A stretch of DNA of 64,000 bases from SURF-13 sp038924245 (GTDB lineage: Bacteria; Pseudomonadota; Gammaproteobacteria; SURF-13): the NCBI GenBank assembly GCA_038924245.1, contig JBCKVB010000002.1, forward strand, positions 6,658 to 70,657, written 5' to 3'. The notes under the pieces are model-generated. The model made no database searches, had not been told where the DNA came from, and saw only the letters and a list, made by a program, of their open reading frames with translations. A program made the translations under genes and the position numbers. This document shows positions 50,093-60,068 of this stretch, one piece after another (position 1 is the first letter of the stretch; every line of letters starts with the position of its first letter).

Positions 50093-50982
50093 GGCGCGCT
50101 CGCGGGAGCGCCCGTGTCAGCGCTTGCCGCCTCCTTGCTCTGTTCTGGCCAGAGCAATAGCACCTCGCGGTTGCGCTCCAGTCCCGCGCTGGGTTCGGCG
50201 CTCACCTCGGCGAACGGCTCGTTCGGGTCCAGTTTCACGCTCACCACCTTGCCCACCGGATAGTCCGCCGGGAAACGCCCGCCCAGACCTGAGCTTACCA
50301 GCAGGTCGCCCACTTGAATGTCCGCGTTGTTGGCGAGATAGGGCAGATCGAGGCGATTGGACGAGCCGCTGCCGAAGGCGATGCTGCGCAGGCCGTTACG
50401 CAGCACCTGCACCGGCAGCGCGTGCGTGGGGTCGGTAATCAGCAATGCGCTGCTGGTATAGGGTGCGGCGTGCACCACCTGGCCCAGGATGCCGTGCGCA
50501 TCCAGCAATGGCTGGCCGACGGTGACGCCATCACGCGTACCCTTGTTGAGCACTATTTGACGTTTAAAGGGGTCGAGGTCCACGGCGATGATTTCCGCCA
50601 CCGAGGTGTGGCCGCCCACCTTTACCGATGACTGCAACAATTCGCGCAGGCGCCGGTTTTCCACCTCCAGCGTCTCATATCTTTGCATGCGCGCCATGAG
50701 CGCGAGGTTATCTTCCCGCAGGCGGCTGTTATCGTCCATTAAAGAGTTACGCGAGGCGAGGGCGTCGCTCAGCCAGGCGCCCGCGGCAAAGGGCAGGTTG
50801 ACAAGATATTGCAGGGGTGAGATCAACAGCGACAAACCGGCGCGCAAAGGCTCCAGGTGCGCGCCGCGGTGATCAACGGTCATCATGGCGACGGATAACA
50901 GTACCCATATCAACAGCCGCAGGGTGATGGAAGGCCCGCGCTGAAACAGGGGCTTCATCTGCTCTTCGAAGCGCTGTTTCAT
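50089..50982 (-). CDS. mreC: rod shape-determining protein MreC
   Basis: A 297-residue bitopic protein. One N-terminal helix (about residues 20-38), a coiled coil (residues 68-112, NSLMDDNSRLREDNLALMARMQRYETLEVENRRLRELL) and a periplasmic beta domain (DLDPFKRQIVLNKGTRDGVTVGQPLLDAHGILGQVVHA, SGLGGRFPADYPVGKVVSV). It links the MreB filament to PBP2/RodA. It follows mreB after 70 bp and overlaps mreD by 4 bp. Confidence 0.95.
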   Translation of the reverse strand: MKQRFEEQMKPLFQRGPSITLRLLIWVLLSVAMMTVDHRGAHLEPLRAGLSLLISPLQYLVNLPFAAGAWLSDALASRNSLMDDNSRLREDNLALMARMQRYETLEVENRRLRELLQSSVKVGGHTSVAEIIAVDLDPFKRQIVLNKGTRDGVTVGQPLLDAHGILGQVVHAAPYTSSALLITDPTHALPVQVLRNGLRSIAFGSGSSNRLDLPYLANNADIQVGDLLVSSGLGGRFPADYPVGKVVSVKLDPNEPFAEVSAEPSAGLERNREVLLLWPEQSKEAASADTGAPASAP

Positions 50983-51052
50983 ATAACTAACCCGTTACCC
51001 GATATGGAGGGTGGAGTGAAGGGCACCTCTATAAATCTCCTGTCTGGCGGCG

Positions 51053-52111
51053 TTACTCCAGCACCAGGAAATCGTGGCCACCTTCATCTATCATCTCCAG
51101 GGCAGCGCCGCCGCCACGCGCCACGCAGGTGAGCGGATCGTCCGCGATGATCACCGGCAAGCCGGTTTCTTCCGAGAGCAGTTTATCCAGATCGCGCAGC
51201 AGCGCGCCGCCGCCAGTCAGCACCAAGCCGCGCTCCGCCACGTCCGCGCCCAGTTCCGGCGGGGTCTTTTCCAGCGCCGCGCGCACCGCGCTGACGATGC
51301 CCGCCAATGGCTCCTGCAGGGCCTCCAGGATTTCGTTGCTGTTCAGCGTGAAGTGGCGCGGCACGCCCTCGGCCTGATTGCGCCCCCACACCTCCATCTC
51401 GCGCACCTCGCTGCCGGGGAAGGCGGAGCCGATTTCCTTCTTGATGCGTTCCGCGGTGGATTCGCCGATCAGCGTGCCGTAGTTGCGCCGCATGTAGTTG
51501 ATGATCGCCTCGTCGAAGCGGTCGCCGCCGATGCGCACCGAGGCGGAGTAGACGATGCCGTTGAGCGAGATCACCGCCACCTCCGAGGTACCGCCGCCGA
51601 CGTCCAGCACCATGGAACCGCGCGCCTCGCCGATGGGCAGCCCGGCGCCGATGGCGGCGGCCATCGGTTCCTCGATCAGGAACACCTCGCTCGCGCCCGC
51701 GCCGCTAGCCGATTCCTTGATGGCGCGCCGCTCCACCTGGGTGGAGCCGCACGGCACGCTCACCAGCACGCGCGGGCTGGGGCGCAGCCAGCGGTTCTGG
51801 TGCACCTTGTGGATGAAATGTTGCAGCATCTTTTCGGTGATCGTGAAGTCGGCGATCACACCGTCCCTCATGGGGCGGATGGCGTTGATATTGCCCGGGG
51901 TGCGCCCCAGCATGTTCTTGGCCTCCATGCCCACGGCGACGATGGTCCTGGGCCCGTTCGGCCCGCGCTCCTGGCGGATCGCCACCACCGAGGGCTCGTT
52001 CAATACGATACCCCGGCCGCGTACGTAGATCAGGGTGTTGGCGGTGCCCAAGTCTATGGAAAGATCGTCGGAAAACAGCCTGCGGAAACGTCTAAACATC
52101 TGGTAATTCAT
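51053..52111 (-). CDS. mreB: rod shape-determining actin MreB
   Basis: A 352-residue bacterial actin that guides side-wall synthesis at the membrane. It begins with an amphipathic MFRRFRRLFSDDLSIDLGTANTLIYVRGRGIVLNEPSVVAI and has the phosphate and connect motifs VLDVGGGTSEVAVISLNGIV and LVLTGGGALLRDLDKLLSEETGLPV. The length (about 345-350) is normal. It is divergent from gatC over 97 bp, which must hold both promoters. Confidence 0.97.
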   Translation of the reverse strand: MNYQMFRRFRRLFSDDLSIDLGTANTLIYVRGRGIVLNEPSVVAIRQERGPNGPRTIVAVGMEAKNMLGRTPGNINAIRPMRDGVIADFTITEKMLQHFIHKVHQNRWLRPSPRVLVSVPCGSTQVERRAIKESASGAGASEVFLIEEPMAAAIGAGLPIGEARGSMVLDVGGGTSEVAVISLNGIVYSASVRIGGDRFDEAIINYMRRNYGTLIGESTAERIKKEIGSAFPGSEVREMEVWGRNQAEGVPRHFTLNSNEILEALQEPLAGIVSAVRAALEKTPPELGADVAERGLVLTGGGALLRDLDKLLSEETGLPVIIADDPLTCVARGGGAALEMIDEGGHDFLVLE

Positions 52112-52208
52112 CCTTACGGGGTGTAAACGCCCACTTTACCAATGCGGGGGACTTTGGGCAAGCGCCGAAGTATGATAAGTTGCCTATTTTCACGGATCAG
52201 GGTGAACC

Positions 52209-52499
52209 ATGGCGCTTACTGCCTCCGACGTCAAAAAAATCGCTCACCTGGCGCGGCTCGCCGTCGCCGAACGGGACATCCCGGCTTATGCGCGCAATCT
52301 GTCCAATATCATGGGTCTGGTGGAGCAGATGAGCGCGGTGGATACCCGCGAGGTGCAGCCCATGGCGCACCCGCTGGAACTGCCCGCGCGCCTCAGGCCT
52401 GACCAAATCAGCGAAACCAATCAGCGCGAACTGTTTCAATCCATTGCGCCCAGGGTGGAGGCCGGGCTGTATCTGGTGCCTAAAGTTATAGAGCAGTAG
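52209..52499 (+). CDS. gatC: Asp/Glu-tRNA amidotransferase subunit C
   Basis: A 96-residue subunit that stabilises the GatA-GatB contact in the complex converting misacylated Asp- or Glu-tRNA to Asn- or Gln-tRNA. The sequence ALTASDVKKIAHLARLAVAERDIPAYARNLSNIMGLVEQMSAVDT, then RPDQISETNQRELFQSIAPRVEAGLYLVPKVIE is full length. gatA follows after 74 bp, with a heptamer repeat between. Confidence 0.95.
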   Translation: MALTASDVKKIAHLARLAVAERDIPAYARNLSNIMGLVEQMSAVDTREVQPMAHPLELPARLRPDQISETNQRELFQSIAPRVEAGLYLVPKVIEQ

Positions 52500-52526
52500 C
52501 AAGTGACAAGTAGTAAGTGGCAAGAA
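52497..52526. repeat. CAAGTAG heptamer tandem repeat, cluster D
   Basis: CAAGTGA, CAAGTAG, TAAGTGG, CAAGAAT, in the opposite orientation to clusters A-C. It starts at the gatC stop codon and lies between gatC and gatA. Confidence 0.75.
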
Positions 52527-52573
52527 TAAAAAACCAGCCTTAGCCGCTCACCGCCAGCAAATTACTAAAAAAT

Positions 52574-54028
<1,455 letters not shown>

Positions 54029-54128
54029 ACAAGACGCGATAGCTTGCTTTGAGGCGGCATGCTTGCATGCCGGGCATACGCCTATATAACGCTTGACGTA
54101 AAACGTATGGCGTTATACCCTGAAGCGG

Positions 54129-54407
54129 GTGATTAAAGCCTTTCGCTGCAAAGATACCGAAGCCCTGTTTCAGGGCAAGGGCTGTGCAAGATTTCGCAAT
54201 ATCGAACGGGTTGCACAGCGCAAACTAAAACAGCTTGACGCCGCGACCCGGCTCGCCGATCTCACGATCTTCCCCGGCAGCCGGCTGGAGGCTTTACGCG
54301 GCAATCGCAAAGGCCAGCACAGTATTCGCATTAACGCCCAATGGCGTGTTTGTTTTTCATGGCGCGGCGGATTCGCCTATGAGGTCGAGATTGTCGATTA
54401 CCATTGA
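54129..54407 (+). CDS. higB: HigB-type toxin (RelE superfamily mRNA interferase)
   Basis: A 92-residue toxin of the HigB/plasmid-killer type: IKAFRCKDTEALFQGKGCARFRNIERVAQRKLKQLDAATRLADLTIFPGSRLEALRG, then RKGQHSIRINAQWRVCFSW with the Arg and His/Asn positions of the RelE fold, and EVEIVDYH at the end. Such toxins cut mRNA on the ribosome. The GTG start is followed 12 bp after the stop by the antitoxin, the toxin-first order characteristic of higBA. The pair sits between gatA and gatB. Confidence 0.93.
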   Translation: MIKAFRCKDTEALFQGKGCARFRNIERVAQRKLKQLDAATRLADLTIFPGSRLEALRGNRKGQHSIRINAQWRVCFSWRGGFAYEVEIVDYH

Positions 54408-54419
54408 AGGAGCGAAATT

Positions 54420-54722
54420 ATGAGGACTAAACAGTTGCCGCCTGTTCATCCGGGAGAGATACTGCTTGAAGAATTGATGATCCCTCTGGGCATCACGGCC
54501 AATGCCTTGGCGCGCGACCTGCGGGTGCCTGCCACGCGCATCTCCGAGATCATCAAGGGCAACCGGGCCGTCACCGCGGACACCGCCTTGCGTCTGGCGC
54601 GCTACTTCGGCAATTCACCCCAGTTCTGGATGAATCTGCAATCCAGCCACGACTTGGACGTGGTGCAGCGGCTATCCATGCCGGAGATAACGAGGTCGGT
54701 ATTGCCGAGGAAAGCCGCTTAG
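54420..54722 (+). CDS. higA: HigA-type antitoxin
   Basis: A 100-residue XRE-family DNA-binding antitoxin: PPVHPGEILLEELMIPLGITANALARDLRVPATRISEIIKGNRAVTADTALRLARYFGNSPQFWMNLQSSHDL is an almost exact HigA pattern with one helix-turn-helix (about residues 27-48). It neutralises HigB and represses its own promoter. gatB starts 6 bp after its stop, so gatB may be read from the higBA promoter. Confidence 0.95.
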   Translation: MRTKQLPPVHPGEILLEELMIPLGITANALARDLRVPATRISEIIKGNRAVTADTALRLARYFGNSPQFWMNLQSSHDLDVVQRLSMPEITRSVLPRKAA

Positions 54723-54728
54723 GCGCCG

Positions 54729-56234
54729 ATGCCGATGGAATGGGAAACCGTCATTGGCCTTGAAGTTCACGCGCAGCTGGCCACGCGCAGCAAAATCTTT
54801 TCCGGCGCGCCTACCGCCTATGGCGCGCTACCCAACACCCAGGCCTGCGCCATTGATCTGGGGATGCCCGGCGTGCTGCCGGTGTTGAACGAAGAGGCGG
54901 TGCGCATGGCGGTGAAGTTCGGCCTCGCCGTCGGCGCCAAGGTCGCGCCGCGCTCGGTGTTCGCGCGCAAGAATTATTTTTATCCAGATCTGCCAAAAGG
55001 CTATCAGATCAGCCAGTACGAATTGCCGGTGGTGGCGCAAGGCAAGATCGAGATCGAGCTGGAGGACGGCGGCGCCAAGACTATCGGCATCACGCGCGCG
55101 CACCTGGAAGAGGACGCGGGTAAATCACTGCACGAAGATGCCATTGGGAAGACGGGCGGCATGAGCGCCATTGATCTCAATCGCGCCGGCACGCCGTTAT
55201 TGGAGATCGTCTCCGAGCCCGACATGCGCTCGGCCAAGGAGGCGGTGGCCTACATGAAAAAAATCCACTCGCTGGTGCGTTATCTGGAAATCTGCGACGG
55301 CAACATGCAGGAAGGCTCGTTCCGCTGCGACGCCAACGTCTCGGTGCGGCCCAAGGGCCAGCATGAATTCGGCACGCGCGCCGAGTTGAAAAACATCAAC
55401 TCATTCCGCTTTGTCGAGAAGGCCATCAACTATGAAGTGCGGCGCCAGATCGAACTGCTGGAAGGCGGCGGCAGCGTGGCGCAGGAGACGCGTTTATATG
55501 ATGCCGACAAGGACGAGACGCGGCCCATGCGCAGCAAGGAAGAAGCCAACGACTACCGCTATTTCCCCGACCCGGATTTGCTGCCGCTGGAAATTGACGC
55601 GGGGTTTATTGAAACCGTGCGCAAGACCCTGCCGGAATTGCCGGACCAGAAAAAACAGCGCTTCATCAAAGACTACGCACTGACGCCCTATGAAGCGGGC
55701 GTGTTGACCTCCAGCCGCGAACTCGCGGCTTATTATGAAGACGCGGTGCGCGGCGGTCGCTCCCGGCGTCCTGCCTCCCGCGACACTAAGCCGTCCTTGG
55801 CTGGCGCGGGGGGCGGGGAGCCCAAGCTGTGCGCCAACTGGGTGCTGGGCGAGCTGCTGGGCGCGCTCAACAAAAATAACCTGGACATCAACGCCAGCCC
55901 GGTCAGCCCCGCGCAGCTTGCCGGTATGCTCAAGCGCATCGGCGACAACACCATCTCCGGCAAGATCGCCAAACAGGTGTTCGATGCCATGTGGCACGGC
56001 GAGGGCGATGCGGACGCGGTGATCGCCGCCAAGGGCTTGAAACAAGTCACCGACAGCGGCGCGATTGAAAAGGTGATTGATGAGGTGATTAAAAAATTCC
56101 CAGAACAGCTCGCGCAATACCGCAGCGGTCAGGAAAAATTATTCACCTTCTTCGTCGGCCAGGTGATGAAGGCGAGCCAGGGCAAGGCCAACCCGGCGCA
56201 GGTCAATGAACTGCTGAAGGAAAAGCTCAAGTAG
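54729..56234 (+). CDS. gatB: Asp/Glu-tRNA amidotransferase subunit B with in-frame repeat insertion
   Basis: A 501-residue kinase-like subunit that activates the misacylated residue and uses ammonia from GatA. Landmarks: WETVIGLEVHAQLATRSKIFSGAP, DLPKGYQISQYELPV, HLEEDAGKSLHE, EIVSEPDMRSAKEAVAYMKK and the C-terminal YqeY-like tail (LFTFFVGQVMKASQGKANPAQVNELLKEKL). At residues about 341-360, between the core and the tail domain, the hairpin element adds GGRSRRPASRDTKPSLAGAG between YYEDAVR and EPKLCANWVLGELL. Relatives have a short linker. Confidence 0.96.
   Translation: MPMEWETVIGLEVHAQLATRSKIFSGAPTAYGALPNTQACAIDLGMPGVLPVLNEEAVRMAVKFGLAVGAKVAPRSVFARKNYFYPDLPKGYQISQYELPVVAQGKIEIELEDGGAKTIGITRAHLEEDAGKSLHEDAIGKTGGMSAIDLNRAGTPLLEIVSEPDMRSAKEAVAYMKKIHSLVRYLEICDGNMQEGSFRCDANVSVRPKGQHEFGTRAELKNINSFRFVEKAINYEVRRQIELLEGGGSVAQETRLYDADKDETRPMRSKEEANDYRYFPDPDLLPLEIDAGFIETVRKTLPELPDQKKQRFIKDYALTPYEAGVLTSSRELAAYYEDAVRGGRSRRPASRDTKPSLAGAGGGEPKLCANWVLGELLGALNKNNLDINASPVSPAQLAGMLKRIGDNTISGKIAKQVFDAMWHGEGDADAVIAAKGLKQVTDSGAIEKVIDEVIKKFPEQLAQYRSGQEKLFTFFVGQVMKASQGKANPAQVNELLKEKLK
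55751..55808. repeat. intragenic two-hairpin element, copy 8 (in gatB)
   Basis: Identical to the ruvX copy apart from one loop base. Hairpin 2 is AGCC, loop GTCCTT, GGCT. gatB reads the top strand as GRSRRPASRDTKPSLAGA, a fourth reading frame. Confidence 0.94.
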
Positions 56235-56299
56235 CCGGTTTTGTTCGCATATTCCGCGATTCTTACAGGTTCCGCCTGCGAAATAGTGATCAGCGGCCG

Positions 56300-56694
56300 T
56301 TACCGCAGGGCGACAACGCGATTACGACCCAGATGTTTCGCCTGATAAAGGGCTTCGTCGGCCGCCGCAACCAGTTGATCCGCGGTGATAACCGTTCCGG
56401 GCGGATAGACGGCAACGTCGGCGCTAATAGTGACATGCGACGCCACTTTTGAATGCTCGTGGGTAAGCCGCAACTGTGCAACCGCATTTCCGACTTCTTC
56501 GGCAATCCGGGTTCCACCGCTCAACTCCGTTTCCGGAAGGATAAGCGCAAACTCCTCGCCGCCGTAGCGTGTGGCAAAATCCGCCGGGCGCCGGCAGCAG
56601 GAGCGTATTGCGGCGGCAACCTGTCAGAGGCACTGATCGCCTGCCTGATGGCCGTAGTGATCGTGGTGGAATCGTCAACGAGCAGTATTTTCAT
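56300..56694 (-). pseudogene. decayed REC-GGDEF response regulator (diguanylate cyclase)
   Basis: The ATG at 56694 opens MKILLVDDSTT, the start of a receiver domain. About 35 bp on, another frame takes over as DHYGHQAGDQCL then a TGA then QVAAAIRSCCRRPADFATRYGGEEFALILPETELSGG, and the end HVTISADVAVYPPGTVITADQLVAAADEALYQAKHLGRNRVVAL, the second half of a GGDEF domain. So most of REC and the front of GGDEF are missing, the join is out of frame, and an Arg codon has become TGA. The GGEEF active motif survives, but no functional cyclase can be made. Confidence 0.82.
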
Positions 56695-56728
56695 GATCTA
56701 ACAGCCTCCGGCATTCCGTGGGCAGCGA

Positions 56729-56802
56729 GTAGCCCGGATGGAATGAAATGAAATCCGGGAATCAAAAGCCCCCGGGTTGTGCTGCGCTTCACCCAGGCTA
56801 CG
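56729..56802. repeat. GTAGCCCGGAT...GGCTACG dispersed repeat
   Basis: A common proteobacterial palindromic repeat. GTAGCCCGGAT and ATCCGGG form one hairpin, CCCGGGTT and the final ACCCAGGCTACG complete the outer pairing. It lies between the decayed GGDEF gene and pilR. Confidence 0.75.
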
Positions 56803-56819
56803 TTCGCTCATCTGACGGG

Positions 56820-58130
56820 TTAATCGAGGCTAAGTTTTTTTAGGCGATAGCGCAACGCGCGGAAGGTGATGCCGAGCAGCTTTGCGGCGGCGGTTTTGTT
56901 GTAGCGCGTTTGTTCCAATGCCTTCATGATGCGCTGTTTCTCGACGCTGTCGAGTTCGTCTTCCAGCAGCAGCTTTTCCTGCTCTTGGTGCCGCGTGTGT
57001 TCCGGCAGGTGCAGGTCTTGTACATCAATTGAGTTGCCTTCGCGCAGGGTGAGCGCGCGCTCCAGAATATTTTCCAGTTCGCGCACGTTGCCGGGAAAGG
57101 AGTACCGGCACAGCGCTTCGCTGGCGCGCGGCGTGAGTGTGGCGACCGGCGTGCCTCCTTGGGCGGCGAGGCGCTGCAAGAAATGTCCGGCGAGCAGCGG
57201 GATATCTTCCACGCGTTCGCGTAGCGCGGGCACATGCAGCTCGATGACGTTGATACGGTAATATAAATCCTGGCGGAAGCCGCCCTGCTTGACCAGCGCG
57301 CCGAGGTCTTTGTGGGTGGCGCTCAGGATGCGCACGTCCACCGGAATCTCTTTTTGCGCGCCCACCGGGCGCACGGCTTTTTCCTGAATGGCGCGCAACA
57401 GCTTCACCTGCATGTACAATGGCAGGTCGGCGACCTCGTCCAGAAACAGCGTGCCGCCCTGCGCGGCCTGGAACAGGCCGAGTTTGTCCGCCACCGCGCC
57501 AGTGAAGCTGCCCTTTTTGTAGCCGAAGAATTCGCTTTCCAGCAGTTGTTCGGGAATCGCGCCGCAGTTGACGGCGACGAAGGACGCGTCGCGTCGCGGC
57601 CCCTGCCCGTGAATCAGGCGCGCGGCCAGCTCTTTCCCGGTGCCGGATTCGCCGCTGATGTAAACCGGCGCCTGACTGCGCGCCAGCTTGGCGATGGTGG
57701 CGCGGACGGTTTGCATCGGCGCCGAGCCGCCGAGCAGATTTTGCGTCTCCGGCTGCGCCGGCGTGGCGAGCTTGAGCGCGCCGTTGACCAGGTTGCGCAG
57801 CATGTGCAAGTCCACCGGCTTGGAGACGAAATCAAACGCGCCCGCCTTCAACGCCTGAACCGCGGATTCCATGTTGCCGTGCGCGGTGATCACCGCGACC
57901 GGCGTCTCCGGCGCCTTGCGCTGAATGTATTCGACCAGTTCAATGCCGCTGCCGTCCGGCAGGCGCATGTCGGTGAGGCACAAGTCAAAGTGATGCTGGC
58001 CCAGCAGCGTGCGCGCCTCGGCCAGGTTCGGCGCGGCGTGCGTGACGATGTTCATGCGCCCCAGCGTGAGCTGCAGCAACTCGCGGATATCCGGCTCGTC
58101 ATCCACCACTAATGCCGTGTGCGTTGTCAT
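56820..58130 (-). CDS. pilR: sigma-54-dependent response regulator PilR
   Basis: A 436-residue NtrC-type activator. Receiver domain (residues 1-120, LVVDDEPDIRELLQLTL with phospho-acceptor Asp in CLTDMRLPDGSG), AAA+ domain (Walker A GESGTGKE; sigma-54 loop ESEFFGYKKGSFTGA; LFLDEVADLPLYMQVKLLRAIQE) and a Fis-type HTH (NKTAAAKLLGITFRALRYRLKKL). The sigma-54 loop is GSFTGA instead of the usual GAFTGA. With PilS it controls pilin transcription. I chose the ATG at 58130; the upstream extension lies in the pilS 3' end. Confidence 0.93.
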   Translation of the reverse strand: MTTHTALVVDDEPDIRELLQLTLGRMNIVTHAAPNLAEARTLLGQHHFDLCLTDMRLPDGSGIELVEYIQRKAPETPVAVITAHGNMESAVQALKAGAFDFVSKPVDLHMLRNLVNGALKLATPAQPETQNLLGGSAPMQTVRATIAKLARSQAPVYISGESGTGKELAARLIHGQGPRRDASFVAVNCGAIPEQLLESEFFGYKKGSFTGAVADKLGLFQAAQGGTLFLDEVADLPLYMQVKLLRAIQEKAVRPVGAQKEIPVDVRILSATHKDLGALVKQGGFRQDLYYRINVIELHVPALRERVEDIPLLAGHFLQRLAAQGGTPVATLTPRASEALCRYSFPGNVRELENILERALTLREGNSIDVQDLHLPEHTRHQEQEKLLLEDELDSVEKQRIMKALEQTRYNKTAAAKLLGITFRALRYRLKKLSLD

Positions 58131-58137
58131 GAATACC

Positions 58138-59745
58138 CTATATAACTTGTCTGCGCCGGTCGGCGAAGGTGATACGGAAGCAACTGCCCTGAGCGAGCCG
58201 GATATATTTAAGATGCGCCTGGTTACACTCGCACAGCTCGCGCGCGATGTACAGCCCCAGCCCGGTGCCGCTCGATTCGGTGGTGAAGAACGGCTCGAAG
58301 ATATGCTCGGCGTTTTCCGCGCTGATGCCGGGCCCGCCATCTATCACGTCGAGATACGGGGCATATTGACCGGGAAGGATGCCGTAGCGCAAGATGAGTT
58401 TCGGCGCCGCGCCGCCCGGCGCGTAGCGCAGGCCATTCTGGCACAGATTCCACAGCACCTGATGTAATTGACCGGGATCCGCGCGCACAATAACGTTGCT
58501 GTCCTCATGCTGCACGCTGATCTCTCCCGGATTGAGGGCGTTGCTCTCGCAAAATGTCCGCGCGAATTCGTCGAGCCAGGATTCAAGATCGAGATTGTCA
58601 CTGCACGTGCGCTCGCGCCGGCTCAGTTGCAGTATGTTTTCCACCATGTTGTTCATGCGCCGGGTGTGGTCGGCGATAATCTGGGTAAGGCGTCTGTCTT
58701 CTTCCTGCAAGGCGGGCGATTCGGCGAGCAATTGCCCGGCGTGGCTGATGGCGCCGAGCGGGTTGCGTATCTCGTGCGCGATGCTGGCCGTGAGCCGTCC
58801 GAGCGAGGCGAGTTTCAGGTGCTGCGCCTGCTGTGTGATTTCGGAGTTATCTTCCAGAAAGATCAATGTGCCGCTGTCCTGCGCCATACCCAGTTTCTCA
58901 AAGCGCGCGAAGAAATCGTCCGTGGCGGCAGAAGGTTGGGCGTCGTGCTCACGCCATTCCGACCACTGCCCGGCGAGCGCAGGCGCAACCTCGGCCAAGG
59001 TTTTCGGGGCCGCAGTGGGCAAGCCGAGCAGGCGGTGCGCCGATTCATTGGCGATGCGGATGAGGCCGGTGTCATCCAGTACGATGATGCCGGTCCGCAT
59101 GCGTTCGATGACGTATTGCGTGATCTCCGCCATGTTGGCGAGATCCGCGCCGCGTTGGGCGGCAAGCGCTTCGCTTTCAAGGGCGCGGCGCGCCAGCGCA
59201 TGGATGAGCAGGGCGGTGGCGAAAAACGCCGCGCCCAGCATGCCGGTCTGGGTGTAGCCGCTTTGCGTGGCGGTTTCAATCAAGCTGGCGTAGCCGTGCT
59301 CGATGAGGGTGGCGAGACTGGCGACGGCGGCGAAAAATATTCCGATGCGGCCGGGTGAGAGTATGGCCCCGGCTGCGACCGCCACCACGAGCAAGATACC
59401 CAGGCCGCTGGCTACCCCGCCGCTGGCGTGCATCATCAGGGTGATGACCACGATATCAATCAGTATCTGCGCATACACCTGGGTGCGTAAACCGGGCCAG
59501 CGGGCCAGCCGGGCCACGGCGCACACTATACTGAACGCGAGATAAAACAGGCTGAGATTGGAGAATAAGGCGGGACTATCCTGGCCCAAGGGTTGCGGCG
59601 GCTGATCGCTCAACACCAGCAATGCCGCGGCAGTGGAGAGGGCGAGCCGGTAAAAAATCAGCAACGCCAGCAGTTTCCAGGGCGTGCTGTAGGGAGCGGG
59701 CTCCTGCGCCATCAGGCTTTCGTGAGCGGAGAATATGCGCGACAT
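58138..59745 (-). CDS. pilS: sensor histidine kinase PilS
   Basis: A 535-residue membrane kinase. Six hydrophobic segments lie between residues 24 and 190, followed by a PAS domain (IVLDDTGLIRIANESAHRLLGLP), the HisKA box SIAHEIRNPLGAISHAGQLL with the phosphorylated His, and an ATPase domain (DGGPGISAENAEHIFEPFFTTESSGTGLGLYIARELC). This layout and the following pilR identify it as PilS, sensing pilin level in the membrane. pilR starts 7 bp after its stop. Confidence 0.92.
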   Translation of the reverse strand: MSRIFSAHESLMAQEPAPYSTPWKLLALLIFYRLALSTAAALLVLSDQPPQPLGQDSPALFSNLSLFYLAFSIVCAVARLARWPGLRTQVYAQILIDIVVITLMMHASGGVASGLGILLVVAVAAGAILSPGRIGIFFAAVASLATLIEHGYASLIETATQSGYTQTGMLGAAFFATALLIHALARRALESEALAAQRGADLANMAEITQYVIERMRTGIIVLDDTGLIRIANESAHRLLGLPTAAPKTLAEVAPALAGQWSEWREHDAQPSAATDDFFARFEKLGMAQDSGTLIFLEDNSEITQQAQHLKLASLGRLTASIAHEIRNPLGAISHAGQLLAESPALQEEDRRLTQIIADHTRRMNNMVENILQLSRRERTCSDNLDLESWLDEFARTFCESNALNPGEISVQHEDSNVIVRADPGQLHQVLWNLCQNGLRYAPGGAAPKLILRYGILPGQYAPYLDVIDGGPGISAENAEHIFEPFFTTESSGTGLGLYIARELCECNQAHLKYIRLAQGSCFRITFADRRRQVI

Positions 59746-59771
59746 GGTGATTCCGCCGCCCTGTGCGCGTT

Positions 59772-59996
59772 TTAAACGGATTCCTTGTCGCGGTGCTCGG
59801 CGCAGCAGAAATATTGATCGCGGTGCTTGAGCGCTTCAGCCTCGGGCACATGCAGGCCGCACACAGCGCAGCGCACCATGCTGCCGATGCGAGGAGGCTC
59901 CCCGCGCGCGCGCTTGGACAGCGCGAGATAGCGCTTGACCACCAGCGTCAACAGCCATACGGCGAGGGCGATTAGCAATAGGCGTATCAGATTCAT
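59772..59996 (-). CDS. PP0621 family protein
   Basis: A 74-residue protein: one N-terminal helix (residues 3-20, IRLLLIALAVWLLTLVV), a basic linker and a four-cysteine ribbon (VRCAVCGLHVPEAEALKHRDQYFCCAEH) that probably binds zinc. Its function is unknown. Similar small genes commonly stand next to pilSR in gammaproteobacteria, and here it lies 26 bp upstream of pilS on the same strand. Confidence 0.85.
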   Translation of the reverse strand: MNLIRLLLIALAVWLLTLVVKRYLALSKRARGEPPRIGSMVRCAVCGLHVPEAEALKHRDQYFCCAEHRDKESV

Positions 59997-60068
59997 AACG
60001 TGTTAGCATAACGCATTTTTGCGTAAACCCGCCATTTCCTCCACAATAAAGGCTTTGCGCCGAACACC

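Noticed and set aside
52112..52208. A gatC promoter with TATGAT near 52170
   Set aside because: No acceptable -35 box at the right distance; too weak to list as a feature.
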